Shown in pieces: positions 12,124 through 24,239 of a DNA stretch of 64,000 bases. A program made the translations under genes and the position numbers. The first letter of the stretch is position 1, and every line of letters begins with the position of its first letter. A model generated the notes under the pieces. It was given only the letters and a program-made list of their open reading frames with translations. It was not told the origin of the DNA and did not search any database. Source of the DNA: Paragordius varius (taxonomy: Eukaryota; Nematomorpha); contig OZ176052.1 in the NCBI GenBank assembly GCA_964247055.1, positions 1,922,001-1,986,000 of the forward strand, read 5' to 3'.

Positions 12124-14379
12124 TCCTCTTATTTTTAGCTTTTTATTGCATGCGCTAACCCAAACATACCATTTAACATGTGCGTTTGATCGAAGACCTG
12201 GTCTCAAATTTTTACTTAAGCGTTGCTTTTATATTCATCAATCCCAAATAATATCCGCTAAAAACAGTAAGGACAATTTTGACAATAAAAATAGCGGCAA
12301 TCCATATGAAAGCGTCCAACATTCTAATCAATCCTACTCAAAGAGTAATTTGGAAAATACTGAATCAACAACTATTTTACCCAATCTATATAGGGTTGGA
12401 AGTTTAGCATTTGCTTACTATGGATTAATTTTGTTCCACATGTCTGTTAAAAGGTATCTTTGAATTATTATTCTAACAAAAAATATTTTTTTCAATTTAA
12501 TATCAACCAAAGACACCAAAATATAACTTATCTTTAGTTAATTTGTAAATTTTTATTTAATGTTCCATACTAATTTTATAATCATTTTTTTCGTAAGTAA
12601 AACTAAAAAAAACATTTAACATTTTAAATGATTTTTAAAATAATTTGCTCTCATTACCATATATACTCAGAAACGATATTGATGGTCTTACAAACGGATA
12701 CTTGAATGATGATTGCAAATTATTTTTGAGTTTTTTGGATTCTCTCCTCACATTTTATTGTGTGCTCAATAACCAAGAAATTAAGTAATCATTTAAATAA
12801 CCAATATAAAAATTTATTTTTCACTATTCTCGCTTTGATTCAACTAAGTTAACCCGAGTTAATATATTTATTGATGCACAATAAATCAGTTTTTTTCCAT
12901 ATAACGACGTTTAATATTTATAACCCTATAAAATTTAAGATTATCATAAAAATAATTTATATCTAGCTTTCCAAAATACAGAAGGTTTAAGTTAAGTTAC
13001 GTGAAAATCGAGAAATTTATTCAATTTACTTTTCCGAGTATGCCGTAAGAAACTATAAAATTTAGAGTTGTAGTAATGCTTCTTAAAATAAATTATTCCC
13101 TTTTAGGTGGATTCGTTTCTATCATAACTGATTTAAGAATTAATATTGACTATGATAAAAATTTAATCTTTTACCATTCAAAGAGATTGGAATCTATAAA
13201 CACGCTATAAATTTTTCAAAAGTCATAAATTATAAGAAACGACTATATAGGTTAGGTCTTCATAAATTTATATTACAGTAAAAACTGAAATTATACGGAT
13301 AAAACCTAAAAATATAAAGTAATATAAAAAATACCATACTTTTTAAACTACATTTTTAAAAGATAACACATTGTTTTAATTTCAAAGTATGAAAAATGAT
13401 ATATTAATTGGATACACAATCAATTATATATGTTACAATCGTAATTATATAATTTATATGAGAAAATTAAGGTTTATAAAAGTATGGTTGTCTTTTGAAA
13501 AAAAATTATTGTCTTTATATTTAACATTTAGTCCGTATAATTTCAAATTTTACTCTATAGTTACCATCCATTATTAATAGAAAATCATCTTTAAAGAAAA
13601 ACAATACGAATGAAAATAAACGCTTTAGTAGTTCTACCACACCACTGACATTTGCCAATCTTTTTTCCAACACTCCCGCCCCTTCAAATAAAAATATTAC
13701 ATTGTCAAACATAACTACACGTGGAATAAAATCTTCGAATTCCACCAATAAAAGATTGGATAAAAATCAAAAATTCATAATACGGAAACAGAAAAGCCTT
13801 AATTTGGAACAAGAAACAAGTCCTGTCGTAAACATTCAACATTTTGATAAATTTATTATGCAACACCATCCTCGACAAATTGAAAGTCATTTGGATTCTT
13901 TACAAAAGGTTGACACAAAAATACTCTTTGAGTTTTATTATTTTTGTTAAAATATTAATTAGTATATATTTTAACTTTCCTTTAAATATAATTATAGGTG
14001 AGCTGAGATTTTCTAATTTGCAAATTTTTAAAAGGCTTTTTGAAAAATTAATTTTTATTTTTCAAAAATTAAAAACGCCGTTAATCTCGCTTTTTTAAAT
14101 TTTTACTAAAACTAAAAACACCATCACTGAAGACATTTTTAATCCCCATAATCTAAACTTTTGTTGGTTATAATTTAAATTTATTATGATTAGGACAATG
14201 AAATGCACAAATGTATATGGATGAAAATTACGTTTGCTTTCCTGGAACTTTTAGTTAAGGAGAAAATACATTTATCTGACATGCTTGTTAATCAATTAAG
14301 CCTCGTGTTTCAACAATTCACTCATATCACTGATTTCATGCATTATTTTAAAAAAATTAATGTTATGTATACAAAATGA
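84..14379 (+). CDS. ARFGEF3: ARFGEF3/BIG3-like gene, copy 1 (3' part, 24 exons)
   Basis: Homologue of brefeldin A-inhibited GEF family member 3 (BIG3), a large Golgi/granule-associated scaffold with a degenerate Sec7 domain. Exons: 84-253, 518-677, 1128-1277, 1658-2011, 2271-2367, 2599-2934, 3276-3407, 4392-4688, 5204-5331, 5679-5893, 6117-6242, 6563-6685, 6902-7403, 7526-7655, 7723-7852, 7945-8125, 8204-8690, 9037-9472, 10933-11063, 11299-11562, 12139-12453, 12671-12784, 13581-13908, 14194-14379 (TGA). Phases join throughout. Landmarks resembling human BIG3 as I remember it: MVYTECWI after the Sec7-like part, LWSHVFR, GRPLIQIM, and FDRRPGLKFLLK followed by LPNLYR near the C-terminus. The 5' exons lie outside the window. 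No stop or frameshift was found in the exons shown. The family call rests on remembered sequences, not a search. Confidence 0.82.
1321..1592. mobile_element. hAT-type MITE in intron, copy 1
   Basis: Begins CAGGGGTGTCCACAACGCGG and ends with the inverse of CAGGGGTAACGGCTTCGCGG. Flanked by GTATAGTC (plus two extra bases) and ATATAGTC, a near-perfect 8-bp target duplication. The CAGGGGT...GCGGCCCGC ends are typical of non-autonomous hAT elements. The paralogous site in copy 2 is also filled. Confidence 0.72.
3613..4321. mobile_element. MITE-A copy interrupted by a nested element
   Basis: The MITE-A family has inverted ends CAGTATGCATTTTAATGG and subterminal GCTTATTTCACACTATAG, GCAACACAGGAGTGTATGG. 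Here the left end is worn and a ~540-bp element (3652-4190) splits the body. The copy 2 counterpart at 43601-43793 is uninterrupted. Confidence 0.65.
3652..4190. mobile_element. MITE-B-like element nested in MITE-A, with 20-21 bp iterons
   Basis: The ends are TATACCATTTGCACTTCAAG and the inverse of TATACATTGGCACTTCAAG. Near the right end (about 4100-4180) four tandem units like AAGGACCAACTTGAAGTGTT occur. Absent from the same place in copy 2 (43637), so it inserted after the duplication. Confidence 0.7.
5384..5648. mobile_element. MITE-B, intron of copy 1
   Basis: MITE-B has ends of the form TATACCATTTACAGTTCAAA with TTCACCC-type subterminal repeats, inverted at the other end as AACTGTAAATGGTATA. 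Here the left end is worn and the right end is clear. Counterpart at 44860-45166. Confidence 0.65.
6346..6512. mobile_element. MITE-A, intron of copy 1
   Basis: Left end CAGTTTGGCATTTTAATGG, right end CCATTAAAATGCATACTA. Internal inverted segments GTGTATGGAAAAAA and TTTTTTCCATACAC. Counterpart in copy 2 at 45903-46087. Confidence 0.75.
9552..10850. mobile_element. MITE-C split by the CACTA-like element, copy 1
   Basis: Left half from ACAGTAAAAATTAAA (9552), right half ending CAATTTTTACTGT (about 10850), with the CACTA-like element at 9672-10722 in between. The counterpart at 49165-49330 lacks the CACTA-like element and part of the right end. Confidence 0.6.
9672..10722. mobile_element. CACTA-like non-autonomous element in intron of ARFGEF3 copy 1
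   Basis: The ends are CACTGGACAACAAATTTT (left) and the inverse of CACTAGACAACAAATTTT (right). They are flanked by TTA on both sides, a 3-bp duplication. The same intron in copy 2 has an empty site at about 49275-49280 (TTA once). A CACTR terminus plus 3-bp duplication fits the CACTA/EnSpm superfamily. No transposase is seen. It is nested inside a MITE-C copy. Confidence 0.75.
11830..12100. mobile_element. MITE-B, intron of copy 1
   Basis: GCCATTTACAGTTCAAATTC at the left, with two CACCCT-type units; GGGTGAATTTGAATTGTAAA at the right. Flanked by TA microsatellite. Counterpart at 50392-50680. Confidence 0.68.
13277..13560. mobile_element. MITE-C, intron of copy 1
   Basis: MITE-C has ends CAGTAAAAATTGAAATTAT then ACGGACAAAA, with inner AGACAACCATAC. 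Here CAGTAAAAACTGAAATTATA at the left and the inverse near 13535-13555. Counterpart at 51909-52165. The next exon begins about 20 bases downstream. Confidence 0.65.
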
Positions 14380-14479
14380 TTTAAAACTGTTTTCTTAAAT
14401 AAATATATTTTGTGTTATCAGAATCTAATATGCCAACGGAAAATTGAGCCTTTTTTACATAAAATAATTATGTTATGTA

Positions 14480-14757
14480 AATATACCATCTACACCTCAA
14501 ATTTACTCTTGAACATTTTATATTCACCCTAAAATTAAAGTATATTTTTGGGGTTTAATTTGACTCAGTATTGATGTGAATTTTTTCTTTTTTATGTAGT
14601 CTATTTTTCAAGGTTACGTCAATTATAACGAAACTTATTTTTCTTTGAATAACAAAAGATAGGAATTTTTTATTTTTAATTTGAAATCTTGGTCAATTTG
14701 AATTGTTCAATGGTGAATTTAAAATGTTCAGGGGTGAACTCGAGGTATTGGTATACA
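14480..14757. mobile_element. MITE-B, 3' flank of copy 1
   Basis: ATACCATCTACACCTCAAAT at the left; right end has AATGGTGAATTTAAAATGTTC and GGTATTGGTATA. Counterpart at 56200-56468, where the LINE abuts its left end. Confidence 0.6.
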
Positions 14758-14773
14758 TAACCAAAAAATAGTA

Positions 14774-15020
14774 CAGTAAAAATTGAAATTATGCGGACAA
14801 AACGTTTAATGACAATTTTTTTTAAAAAGACAACCATATTTCTTAAACCATAATTTATCTTTTAAAATCATTTAATTATCATTGATTAAGTTACCAATTA
14901 CATCTCTATTTTTTTGTTTTGTAGTTTAAAAAAATTTGTTATTATTAAAAGAATAAAGATTAAAAAAAGTGTGGGGCGTCTTTTGGAATTTGTCCCTATA
15001 ATTTAAATTTTATTGTATAT
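14774..15020. mobile_element. MITE-C, 3' flank of copy 1
   Basis: CAGTAAAAATTGAAATTATG followed by CGGACAAAACG; right end inverse but worn. Counterpart 56484-56752. Confidence 0.65.
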
Positions 15021-15615
15021 TATGTTGAATTGGAAACGGCTTTAAACCTAGCAAAGACGCCACACTAAAAACAATTTTTGGTACAAAGTTTTATGTGAAT
15101 TGGCCATTTTTACCTTGTAAAAATAAATTACCTTTTTTAGATTTTTTGTTAAATTTTGATTTTTGCATGTAAAGATTAAAAATGATTTTATTTTTTCCCA
15201 TAAAGCTAACAATAAACCGTAAGAAATTTGTGACACATGTCCCACCAATGCATTCTATTTCGATATGGTTTTGACAGAATTATTGTGCCACATAGATGAA
15301 GTTCATCTTATATCTTATGATTAAAAAATAAGTTTTTACACAATATTTATATGTAGAATGAGCCTGATTTTGATTATGGTTTGCTATAAGGGGTTTGATA
15401 TATATATATATATATAGTCTTTGCATGGCACCATTTGGCATAAACAAAACACTTTAAGAACTCATTGAAAGTCACTTTTTTTATAAATCTATCGAATCAA
15501 TTTGAGCTTGACCAATTTAGAAGTAGGATTGGATAAAAAGCTCCACAATCTTTTATAAATTTTCCGCGTTATTTTTTGGACTATTTAAATTATTGGCCGG
15601 GCTTTTTTTTGTATA

Positions 15616-15803
15616 CAGTATATGCATTTTAATGGTTTCTTATTTCACACTGTATGTAGATGGGAAATTTCCCACACAGTAGTGTATGGAAAAACAACAA
15701 AATGTTGAATAACAATTTTTTCCTGTCTTTTTTCCATACACTCACTCGTGTGTTGCGAATCGCCCAACTATAGTGTGAAATAAGCAACCATTAAAATGCA
15801 TAC
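15616..15803. mobile_element. MITE-A, 3' flank of copy 1
   Basis: CAGTATATGCATTTTAATGG at the left, CCATTAAAATGCATACTA at the right, palindromic body with the two GTGTATGGAAAA segments. Counterpart at 57302-57482. Confidence 0.75.
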
Positions 15804-16919
15804 TATATATATTTCTAAGTTTAACGTATTTCAAATTACGGGTCATCGAACCATGCGAAAATGTTTTAAAAACAGATGCCATGCCAATATAAATATAATA
15901 ATCGAGGGTTTACCTAAATAATTTTATATGTTTTTGCCTTAGACAAATCGCTGTTATATTATTTTAACATTTTTTTTATTTTTTACAATACATATTCAAA
16001 TTGAAATATTTTGATATATTTAATATTTTCACCACAAAAAGGATATTTTTATAAGATATTATCATAACCATTTTATAGGACTCAATGAAAATATGCATTT
16101 AAAACAATAATTGGACTGATGTTTTGGTGCAATTTTTTGATTCCGGGGGTTGCATTAGATATAAAAACAGTTCTTGATTAAATGATTTGGGAAGTCACTT
16201 GAAAGTTTAATACTGGTCTATTATTTTTGTTAATAATAATTGGGTTTCATTTTTTGCCACCATTCTCATTAAGATAGTTGCCTTTCGTTAAAGGTAATAA
16301 AATTAACTATTGCTAGGTAGATTTTCATTTGGAATTGAGATTTGCTTTTTTAACATATTTTTCATTATTGGGAATACTAATTTTATTCTATAAACTTTGT
16401 ATGAAATTATTCTCTACTTTTCTCTACCTTATTTTAAATTCTTTTGAGTTGTGTTAACCTATAGATATCTATTTCAAGAGTAATTATTATAAAATTATCA
16501 TTAATTAATTTTCTTTTAAAATATAGACATAAAAATACTTTTATAAATCACATGTTAAAAATAGGTAACAAAGTTTAAATTTTAAACAAGGATTATTCAT
16601 ATCTGTTTTTAGAGAACAATATCATTGTTTGAAACGCTAAAAAGCTATTAGCTCCGGTTCTATATAAACAATTTCGGTTTGAATTCGGATATAAATTCTA
16701 TTGTAATTTTGATAATCACTTAAACAAAAAAAATTCAAACTAATTGCACTCCAATCTTAGTTCCGATTTTAAACTAACTCGATGTTTAATAGACATCCAA
16801 AACTGATTATATCATATAAATATATAATTATCAAATCAAAAAAATTTATTTACAATATTGTAATAATAACAAAATCATTAACTAAATACTACTATCTAAA
16901 AACATTATAATAAAAGGTA

Positions 16920-18320
16920 AAGCATTTTGTTTAAAGAGTTGGTTAGTTTAAGTTGTGGGAAAATAATTGAGTAATGTGAGGTGTAGGTGTTAGAAGGTAT
17001 ATGTAAGGTGAGGTGTGATTTTGTAGGAAGAGAGGATTTGGAGATGTGTTGATGTAATGTAAGAGAATATGGGAATATCAATTCATAAAATAAAAAAATA
17101 TTAAATATAAAAAATGAAAATGCTTAAAAGGTAAATAGGAGAGGTGATGTAATGAGTGTGTGAGATGGAAGGTGATGAATGGGATTGTTAGGAGGTTTTG
17201 TAAAAGGGGTGTAATGTAAGGGAATAAGGGTTTATAAAGTAAAAATATATTAATATATGTTTAAAAGTATCCAAAAATGAGATTTGATGAGTTTGAGGAT
17301 ATATAAGTAAGGTGAGGTGTGTTGGTAAATGTTGGGTATATCGTAAGGATAAGGGAATTTGAAGTAAAAATATATTCATATATAATAAGAAGCGTCCAAA
17401 AATGAGATTTGATGAGTTGATGTATATGTAAGGTGAGGTGATTTTGTAAAGATAGGGATGTAAAGCAAGGGAATATAAAATGAGGGAATATAAAGTAAAA
17501 ATATATTCATATATATAAAAAGTATCCAAAAATGAGATTTTTGATGATGTATATGTAAGGTGAGGTGCGGTGTAATGGTAAATGGTAGGTGATTTTGTGA
17601 AGATAGGTGTGTAAAATTAAATAATATTAATTAAATATAAAGATATGGTGAAAGAAAGAGTAAATTGGAGAGAGGTGATGTGATATGTGGGTTCATGAGT
17701 TGTAAGGTGAGAGTGTGATGAAAGGGATTTCGTATAACATGTGTTGATGTAATATATAAGGTAATATGGGAATAAAATTTAAATAAAATTAAAAATAAAT
17801 CTATTTAAGGTAAAAAGAATGTAATATTCAAAAAATAATGGAATGAGATGAGTTTGTTGTATGTAAGGTAAGTAAGATGAGGTGGGATGGTGAAAGAGAT
17901 GTATGTTGATGTAATTAATGTAAGGTAATATAAATTAAATAGAATATAAAAAGTATCCAAAAAATAGAAAAATATGTGATGAATGGTGAATTTGAAGATG
18001 TTTATGTAAGGTAAAGAGGTATGATGATTAATGGTATGTGATTTTGTAAGGATGGAGAATGGAATGGTTTGATATAAAATAAGGGAATATATTTTTAATA
18101 AAATAAAAAAATAATTTGAATATAGAATAAAAGATAGCGTTTAAAAAATAATGAGAGTGATGATAAAGGTTAAGGTGAATGATATGAGGTATGATGGAAA
18201 TGTTGGGTGATTTTGTAAAGAAAGAATGGAAGATATGTATGTTGATGTAATGTAAGGATGGGTAAAATTAAAAAAAATGTCAAAAGTAGGACATGTGATG
18301 TGTGTGGGTGTGTGTATGGG
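16920..18320. repeat. Strand-biased G-rich degenerate repeat region
   Basis: About 1.4 kb in which the plus strand is rich in G, A and T and nearly lacks C. Variants of TATGTAAGGTGAGGTG, GATTTTGTAAAGATAG and AAAAATGAGATTTGATGA recur at intervals of roughly 110-130 bp. Long minus-strand open frames here (for example 17188-17529) are by-products of the skew. It lies downstream of the 3' end of the small minus-strand gene. Confidence 0.7.
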
Positions 18321-18503
18321 TGAGATGAGTTGAGGTTTGATGTAAAGGAATGTATTTCGTAGAATAAGAATGAGAATAAAAATATGAATATATGGAATAT
18401 CGAAATAGAAATATGTCAATATATATATGAATAATAATGTTGCATAAAATGTATATAGTGTGTGTTTGATATTTTGAATTCATTGAACACACTCCAACCA
18501 ACG

Positions 18504-20827
18504 TCATACACGGGTCTCCAAATAAAAGACCCCTAAATATCAAAAAATAAAAAAATTTTTATATTGTTAATGTAAAAGTGTTATTTAAAACTTACTGTAT
18601 GTTTCTCGAATAATACAATCAGTCATCACAGGTTCATAATCGCATGTACAACCCTTGCATTCCAACAAATCTATTCCTGGTAAGCCTGAATCTAGAGACT
18701 GCTCATCACAAGGTGAAGGGGTCCATGTAAAATACTGAGGTTCGTCATTGAATCTTACTGTTTTTTTCGGAACAGTTTTTTCTACATTTAATTAAATAAA
18801 TTTTGTAGCAATATCGATAATAATAATTGCTTTTTGCATTAATCTCGGTGTTGTAAAAAATGTTTCGAAATATTTATTTTACCGTTTGATTCAGGCGAAG
18901 TACAATCTTCATCGAAGGAATTATCGCTTTCTATTGCATTTATTTCTGCCCAACTAGGTTCTGGATAGAACAGTTCTCCGACAGGGGAAATCGGAGTCCA
19001 ACGGAAATATTGAACGTCTTCATTGAAAACCACTCTTTTTGGAATTGTTTCTAGTTTAATAAATTTTTATTTTATGGATATTATTAAAGTAACATACCCA
19101 AAAATATTTAACTATGTTTTTTAAGTTTTAATAAAAATCATAAAATAGTTTTTTACCATTTTTGCATCTATTTCGACCCTTGATGTTCGATTTCTTTTGA
19201 ATCGCATCAGGCTTACCAGGCGGACAAACAACTAATTCATGCATAATAAAATTGATTTTGTAATATTAAAACCTCATCAATTTTTTAAATAAAATCAGAA
19301 CATTAGAGCATATTGATCTCTCATTTAAAAATTTAACAGTCAATAATGCATGTTTGTCGTATCATGATTCACAAATAAGTATTGACTTAAAATGTTACTT
19401 TAAAATACATCACCTAAATTTTGGTTTTATGGATATAATTTCTAAATATTATAATTTTCACAATAGAGCTTTATGCCCTTTGAGTGTCTTTAAAAAATGA
19501 ACTCATCTCAAATTTATATGAAAAAAAAATGTTTTTTTTATAAAAATTTACATCAAATAAATAAAATATAAATTTTTACCAACTAAAGCGTCATTCTTTT
19601 CCATTTTCCCAAAACAAGGAAACAGACGATTCCACCACTTCTTCAAACCTGTAATTTAAAATTGATATTTAAGAATTTTTTAAAGATTAAACATTTTTGC
19701 AGCCCACGAGAAATTTAAAATATAAATTACAAAATCTGAATAAAATTGACAAACATATTTTTTGAATAAGTTTTTGCGGATTTTGGCAATGAAACAAAAA
19801 TTGTGAAAAATAGTAATTTTTACAGTCTTATGTTTGATTTATAATAAAATATTTCTTAATTCCCATATTTTGGGAAGGCAGCCCGTCGGATTAGATATAT
19901 TTTTTTAAAAAAGCCATTAGCTTTAATTCAAATTTTCATGAAAAATATTTTAAAAGTTCGAAGTTTAAAACATAATGACCTTGTCCGATAACACTTCTTT
20001 CATTATATTTTTTCTTTTGAATACGCTTGCGGATAAAAATATTTTTCATTTAATATACGATGTGAATGTAAATTTTCAGTAAAAGTAAATTATTTATTTG
20101 ATTGTTGCATTCTAAAATGTTTTAATTAGCCAACTTTATATAATGATTATTAAAGCAAAAATATTTTATTTTATATAATAGTGTTGGGTAAAACTTGTTA
20201 TTTAATACTTTTGAAGGAATTGAATGGTTTAAAAATTAGATTTTGAGTTTTATAAAGGATATAATTCGGTTCTCCAAACCAAAAATAGATTTGATTAATA
20301 TTTTGTTATTTGTCAAATGGATAACATTATCTAATAAGACAAATAAGGTGTTTAATAAGATTTCACAATACTCTAAATTTTAAAATATCTCCTTTTGATT
20401 ATAGGGAAAATATGGATAAGAACCGATACGTTCACAACATCTTAACATATTTTGCCCGATGTTTAGTTATTTATGCAATGTTTAAAATTTCAACTAGGCG
20501 CTATTATTGGTTATTGGGTTCTTGTTCGTTAATAGAAAAAAAATAAGCAGGTTTTTCGTTTTTTCTTATATAATCTCAAACTTAAAGATCCGGCAATCTT
20601 TTATAAAAAACTGGCAATATTTTTTAATCATACTGTATATATGGCTGTTTACTGTAGGTTTGGCTTTGACAGTATAGTAAATGTCAAACATATAGGTTAC
20701 ATGACAAAAATTTCAATTAAAATTAGAATAACTCTTTCTGTGGTTTTGAAATATACAAAAATTGTATAAAACCTTTCCCGCTGCCTTTTCTTCCGTCATT
20801 TCTCTTCTTTCGAATCCAAAAAGTCAT
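18504..20827 (-). CDS. Small uncharacterised gene with duplicated exons carrying PP1-docking-like motifs
   Basis: Six phase-compatible exons on the minus strand: 20773-20827 (ATG), 19580-19648, 19157-19231, 18883-19050, 18596-18781, 18504-18532 (TGA), giving about 193 residues. Every internal junction is phase 1. The protein starts with a basic stretch (MTFWIRKKRNDGRKG, then LKKWWNR). Exons four and five are clearly duplicates: ETIPKRVVFNEDVQYFRWTP and KTVPKKTVRFNDEPQYFTWT. Each holds a sequence of the R/K-x-V-x-F docking type (KRVVF, KTVRF) followed by FN-acid-x-x-QYF-x-WTP. Exon five also has CKGCTC. I do not recognise the family. A PP1-regulatory role is inferred from the motif only. The first exon is the least certain (1.1-kb intron, donor GTTTTA). 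Confidence 0.6.
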
Positions 20828-21569
20828 GATGAAAGATTTAATATTTACAATTAGTGATTTCAAAATAAATTTAAATTTTTTAAGTATAAATTGAGGTTTA
20901 TTAAATGATTGTTGCTTTTATCATGCTTAATGAAAATTATATGGTTACCATAAAAAAGTTCTTAAAATTTTAAAAAATATCAATAATTAATTTTATGATA
21001 ATAAACATGGGAATCAACAACCTTGTTTTAATATAAAATTTTCGTAAATATTTGTAATGTTCTTGGGGAAATTTCGTAAACGATGACACCGGCTTTATTT
21101 ACACCCAAAATTAAATTCATAAAATTCGTATCTTATAGACAAATATTTTGTTAAAAAATAACTGTTTTCTGTCTTCTTCAAAATATTTGTCCCTAAATTT
21201 TTATTTGACTATGTGCAAACTTTTTTTGTCATATCATTGATAATCCAATCTTAGTAGGGGAGGGATAACTGTTAGTTGAACCAATCACAATGAGATGAGT
21301 TATTGGGAAAGAATATAAAAAAAGTGTGAATTTTATTTTAATTTTCACTAATTAGTCTTATTTTAATATTTAAACTATTTATACCGATTTGAACGGTTAA
21401 CTTTAATTTGTTGGGCTTAATTATAACATATATATTTTACATTTGTGGTAATGATACCATTTATGACACAGAATGATTTAAATATGCAATCAAAAGGCCG
21501 AAACTCTATCTTACTGTCAAAAAAAGCGTCGGCAGAACATTATATATGTATAATTTCAAAAAAAAAATT

Positions 21570-22145
21570 TAACACTTCATTTTAAATTGGGGTATCTAAA
21601 TAACCCATATATTTAAGAAGATATTTTAAAATAACTACTGAAAGAAACGGTCTCAATTTTAATTTATGCTTCTATCCTAGTAAAAAATATATAAATAAGC
21701 CGAAATATAATAAAATTAAGTTTTGAAAAAAAAGTTCCATATCAATCTTGACGCCATTTTTATTTTAAAACATTTTTGCGAAATATCGTGTTTATTCAAT
21801 TTTTTAGATAAAATTGAAGCTAATTTTTATATTTTAATCACATTTAACATTAACACTTCGATTCAAATTGGGATATCTAAATACCCCAGACTAAATTTGA
21901 GTTAGGATTTTTAAAAAAGTACCGAAGGAAACGGTCGCAATTCAAATTTATGCTTCTATCCTAATAAAAATTATATAAATATGCCAAAATATCTCAATAA
22001 AATTTTGTTTTGAAAAAAAAAGTTCCATATCAAACTACTTCGACGCCATTTTTATTCTACAAAATTTTTGCAATATCGTCTTCATTTAGTTTTAAGGGTA
22101 AATTTAAATATTTTTTATTTAAATTATATCTAACATTGATAGATT
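21570..22145. repeat. Two direct repeats of ~281 bp
   Basis: AACACTTCATTTTAAATTGG at 21570 and AACACTTCGATTCAAATTGG at 21851 start two similar units. Both contain AAACGGTC, TTTATGCTTCTATCCTA and AAAAGTTCCATATCAA in the same order. An inverted fragment (CCCCAATTTGAATCAGG) occurs near 22385, so this may be a decayed transposon. Confidence 0.6.
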
Positions 22146-23794
22146 TAGAAAAAGCTGTTTAATTTGTATTATTTTTCAATTTTACTATTGCGCGCATGTC
22201 ATGGTGTCTAAATTTTTACCTCTCGGTTTTAGCTCAAAATAAGTAATATCATGTATTTTTATGAAATTTTTTTTTATATATTTCGGTTTATTAATGTTAT
22301 ATAAGTACAAGATTTTGCCATGGTTTCGATTCATTCCATATTTTTTAAAGAATTTAATTTCAAACAGGCCTGGAGTATTTAACTACCCCAATTTGAATCA
22401 GGACTGAAATGAATGAGTTGTATCCAAGTGTTAAAAAAGGAATTATTAAATGTGGGCTAAACATTGAAATTACACTAATAAAACATTTAAAATTGTTTTT
22501 TTTCACTAGAAGACAACCATACTTTTTTAATCTTTATTATTATGTATAAACTATATTATTACTCTTGAAAATCCAATTTACATTGCTATTTCCTATTTTG
22601 CAGTTTTAAACAATGAATTACATCCAAAAATTTAGGATGAAAAAAAGAATAGCTGCCTTGAAAATAAATATTTGTTTTTATGTTTTTACATTTTGTCTGT
22701 ATAATTTCAATTATATAATGTAGGCATGCTCAAATGACCATTAATCCACATATGATTATCAATAAACTAAAAATCACTAACATATATGAATTACAACTCA
22801 CACTCAACCCTGACACAATTGAGTAGTATTAAGGCTTTAAATCTACTCTATTTAAAGGAAAAATCAGAAAGATTTTAGACGACAAAAAATTTAAAATAAG
22901 TTTTATATCATCCAAAAATATGGTTTCTTTGAAATTAGGCAAACTTACCAGCGAACTAAACACCAAAAACCAAAATATCAAATAATTTTTTTAAAACGTT
23001 AAAAAAATCATATATCATATTATAAGAATAGATGTGTAAGAAGTTAGTTAAAACACTTCACGTAATGAAACTTTTTTATTTTTATAGGAAAATAGTTTAA
23101 ATTAATTTATGCTACTTTTGTGTATAAATTTGGTTATATTGGGCATGATTATATAAAGATCATACATTGTAGCCGTACCCGCACATCTACGGACGGCGGA
23201 ATTATTCCTCTGCCAAAACACATTTAATATTGTATATTAATTATATTCAATAAAGATATATAGTTTTAAGCTTTTGGAATTCATGAGATGAAGCATAAGA
23301 ATTTTATACAGCTTAAGTGTAATATGCCGCTTATTGAATATTAATAATTAAATATATAGTTTTTTAAATCAAAATAGTAAAAATTAGTCAAAATTAAAAA
23401 ATTTTTTAAAATTATACAATTAATTATGCTACAAACAACGAAATTCAAAAGTTAAAACCGGATTTCCTTAAATTTTTGTAATATACCCATAATATTTTTG
23501 AAAAAAATACGGGTTTTCGGACACTATGTAATACTTTATTGATACTTTCTATATTACAATTTCTAAATAATAATTCAATGTATGAGTGTTGTGTAATGAT
23601 ATCTAGACATAATTGCTTTTGGAAATTTGGCATATATGGTTTACTTCATTGTTATCTGCTTCAATCCGCATCTCATAGCGTCGATTAAACACTCTCATCG
23701 GACTATGTTATAAAAATATGATATAAAAATATATTGCAATTCAATGTTGAGATGGCTTTTTCATGTTTATTTCAATAAAAATACATAAGATATA

Positions 23795-24055
23795 CATACC
23801 ATTTACAGTTCAAATTCACCCTTGAACAATTTAAATTCACATAAAAATAGATTGTGTTGTTTAAGATTTAAAATTACCCATATTTTTAAATATTTGAAAA
23901 AAAATTATTGAGAAATTTATATAATACTGAAAATAATAAACTATGCCATAAAGGTATATTTATTCATGCTGAGTCATATCAGCCCGAAAACATTAAATTT
24001 ATTTTTGGGGTGAATTTGAATTGTTCAAGGGTGAAATCGAAGTGTAAATGGTATA
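23795..24055. mobile_element. MITE-B in the spacer
   Basis: CATACCATTTACAGTTCAAA at the left and AGTGTAAATGGTATATA at the right. The body contains the shared AATAATAAACTATGCCATAA segment. Confidence 0.72.
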
Positions 24056-24239
24056 TAAGGGTATTAATTTATCCCAACACATTAAAAATTGTTTATTTTT
24101 CAAGAGGTTGTTTCCACAATTTTCAAAACTAGATCCAATTTGAGTATTTAAAAGTTATTCAGTTCATTAGATAATTATTGTAGAAGACTTTTAATTTTAT
24201 TTGATTTTTACTGAAAATCCTATATTTAAGTGGATTTAG

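Larger units (their letters stand above)
14380..16920. other. Gene-free 3' flank of copy 1 and duplication edge
   Basis: Holds MITE-B, MITE-C and MITE-A copies already listed. From 14590 to about 16117 it aligns with 56260-57787; beyond that similarity stops. No coding signal seen. Confidence 0.7.

Noticed and set aside
13521-13890. Minus-strand frames over the penultimate exon of copy 1 (and 52130-52447 in copy 2)
   Set aside because: Antisense of a confirmed exon pair whose plus-strand reading is conserved with in-frame changes.
13705-14098. Possible extension of the penultimate exon past 13908
   Set aside because: The phase 0 donor at 13908 joins cleanly to the final exon at 14194, and the copy 2 counterpart stops 11 bases after the same donor.
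17188-17529. 113-codon minus-strand open frame
   Set aside because: Lies in the G-rich, C-poor repeat; the skew removes stops on the minus strand and the product is low-complexity Tyr/Leu/Ile/Pro. Same for the frames at 18141-18543, apart from the short last exon at 18504-18532.
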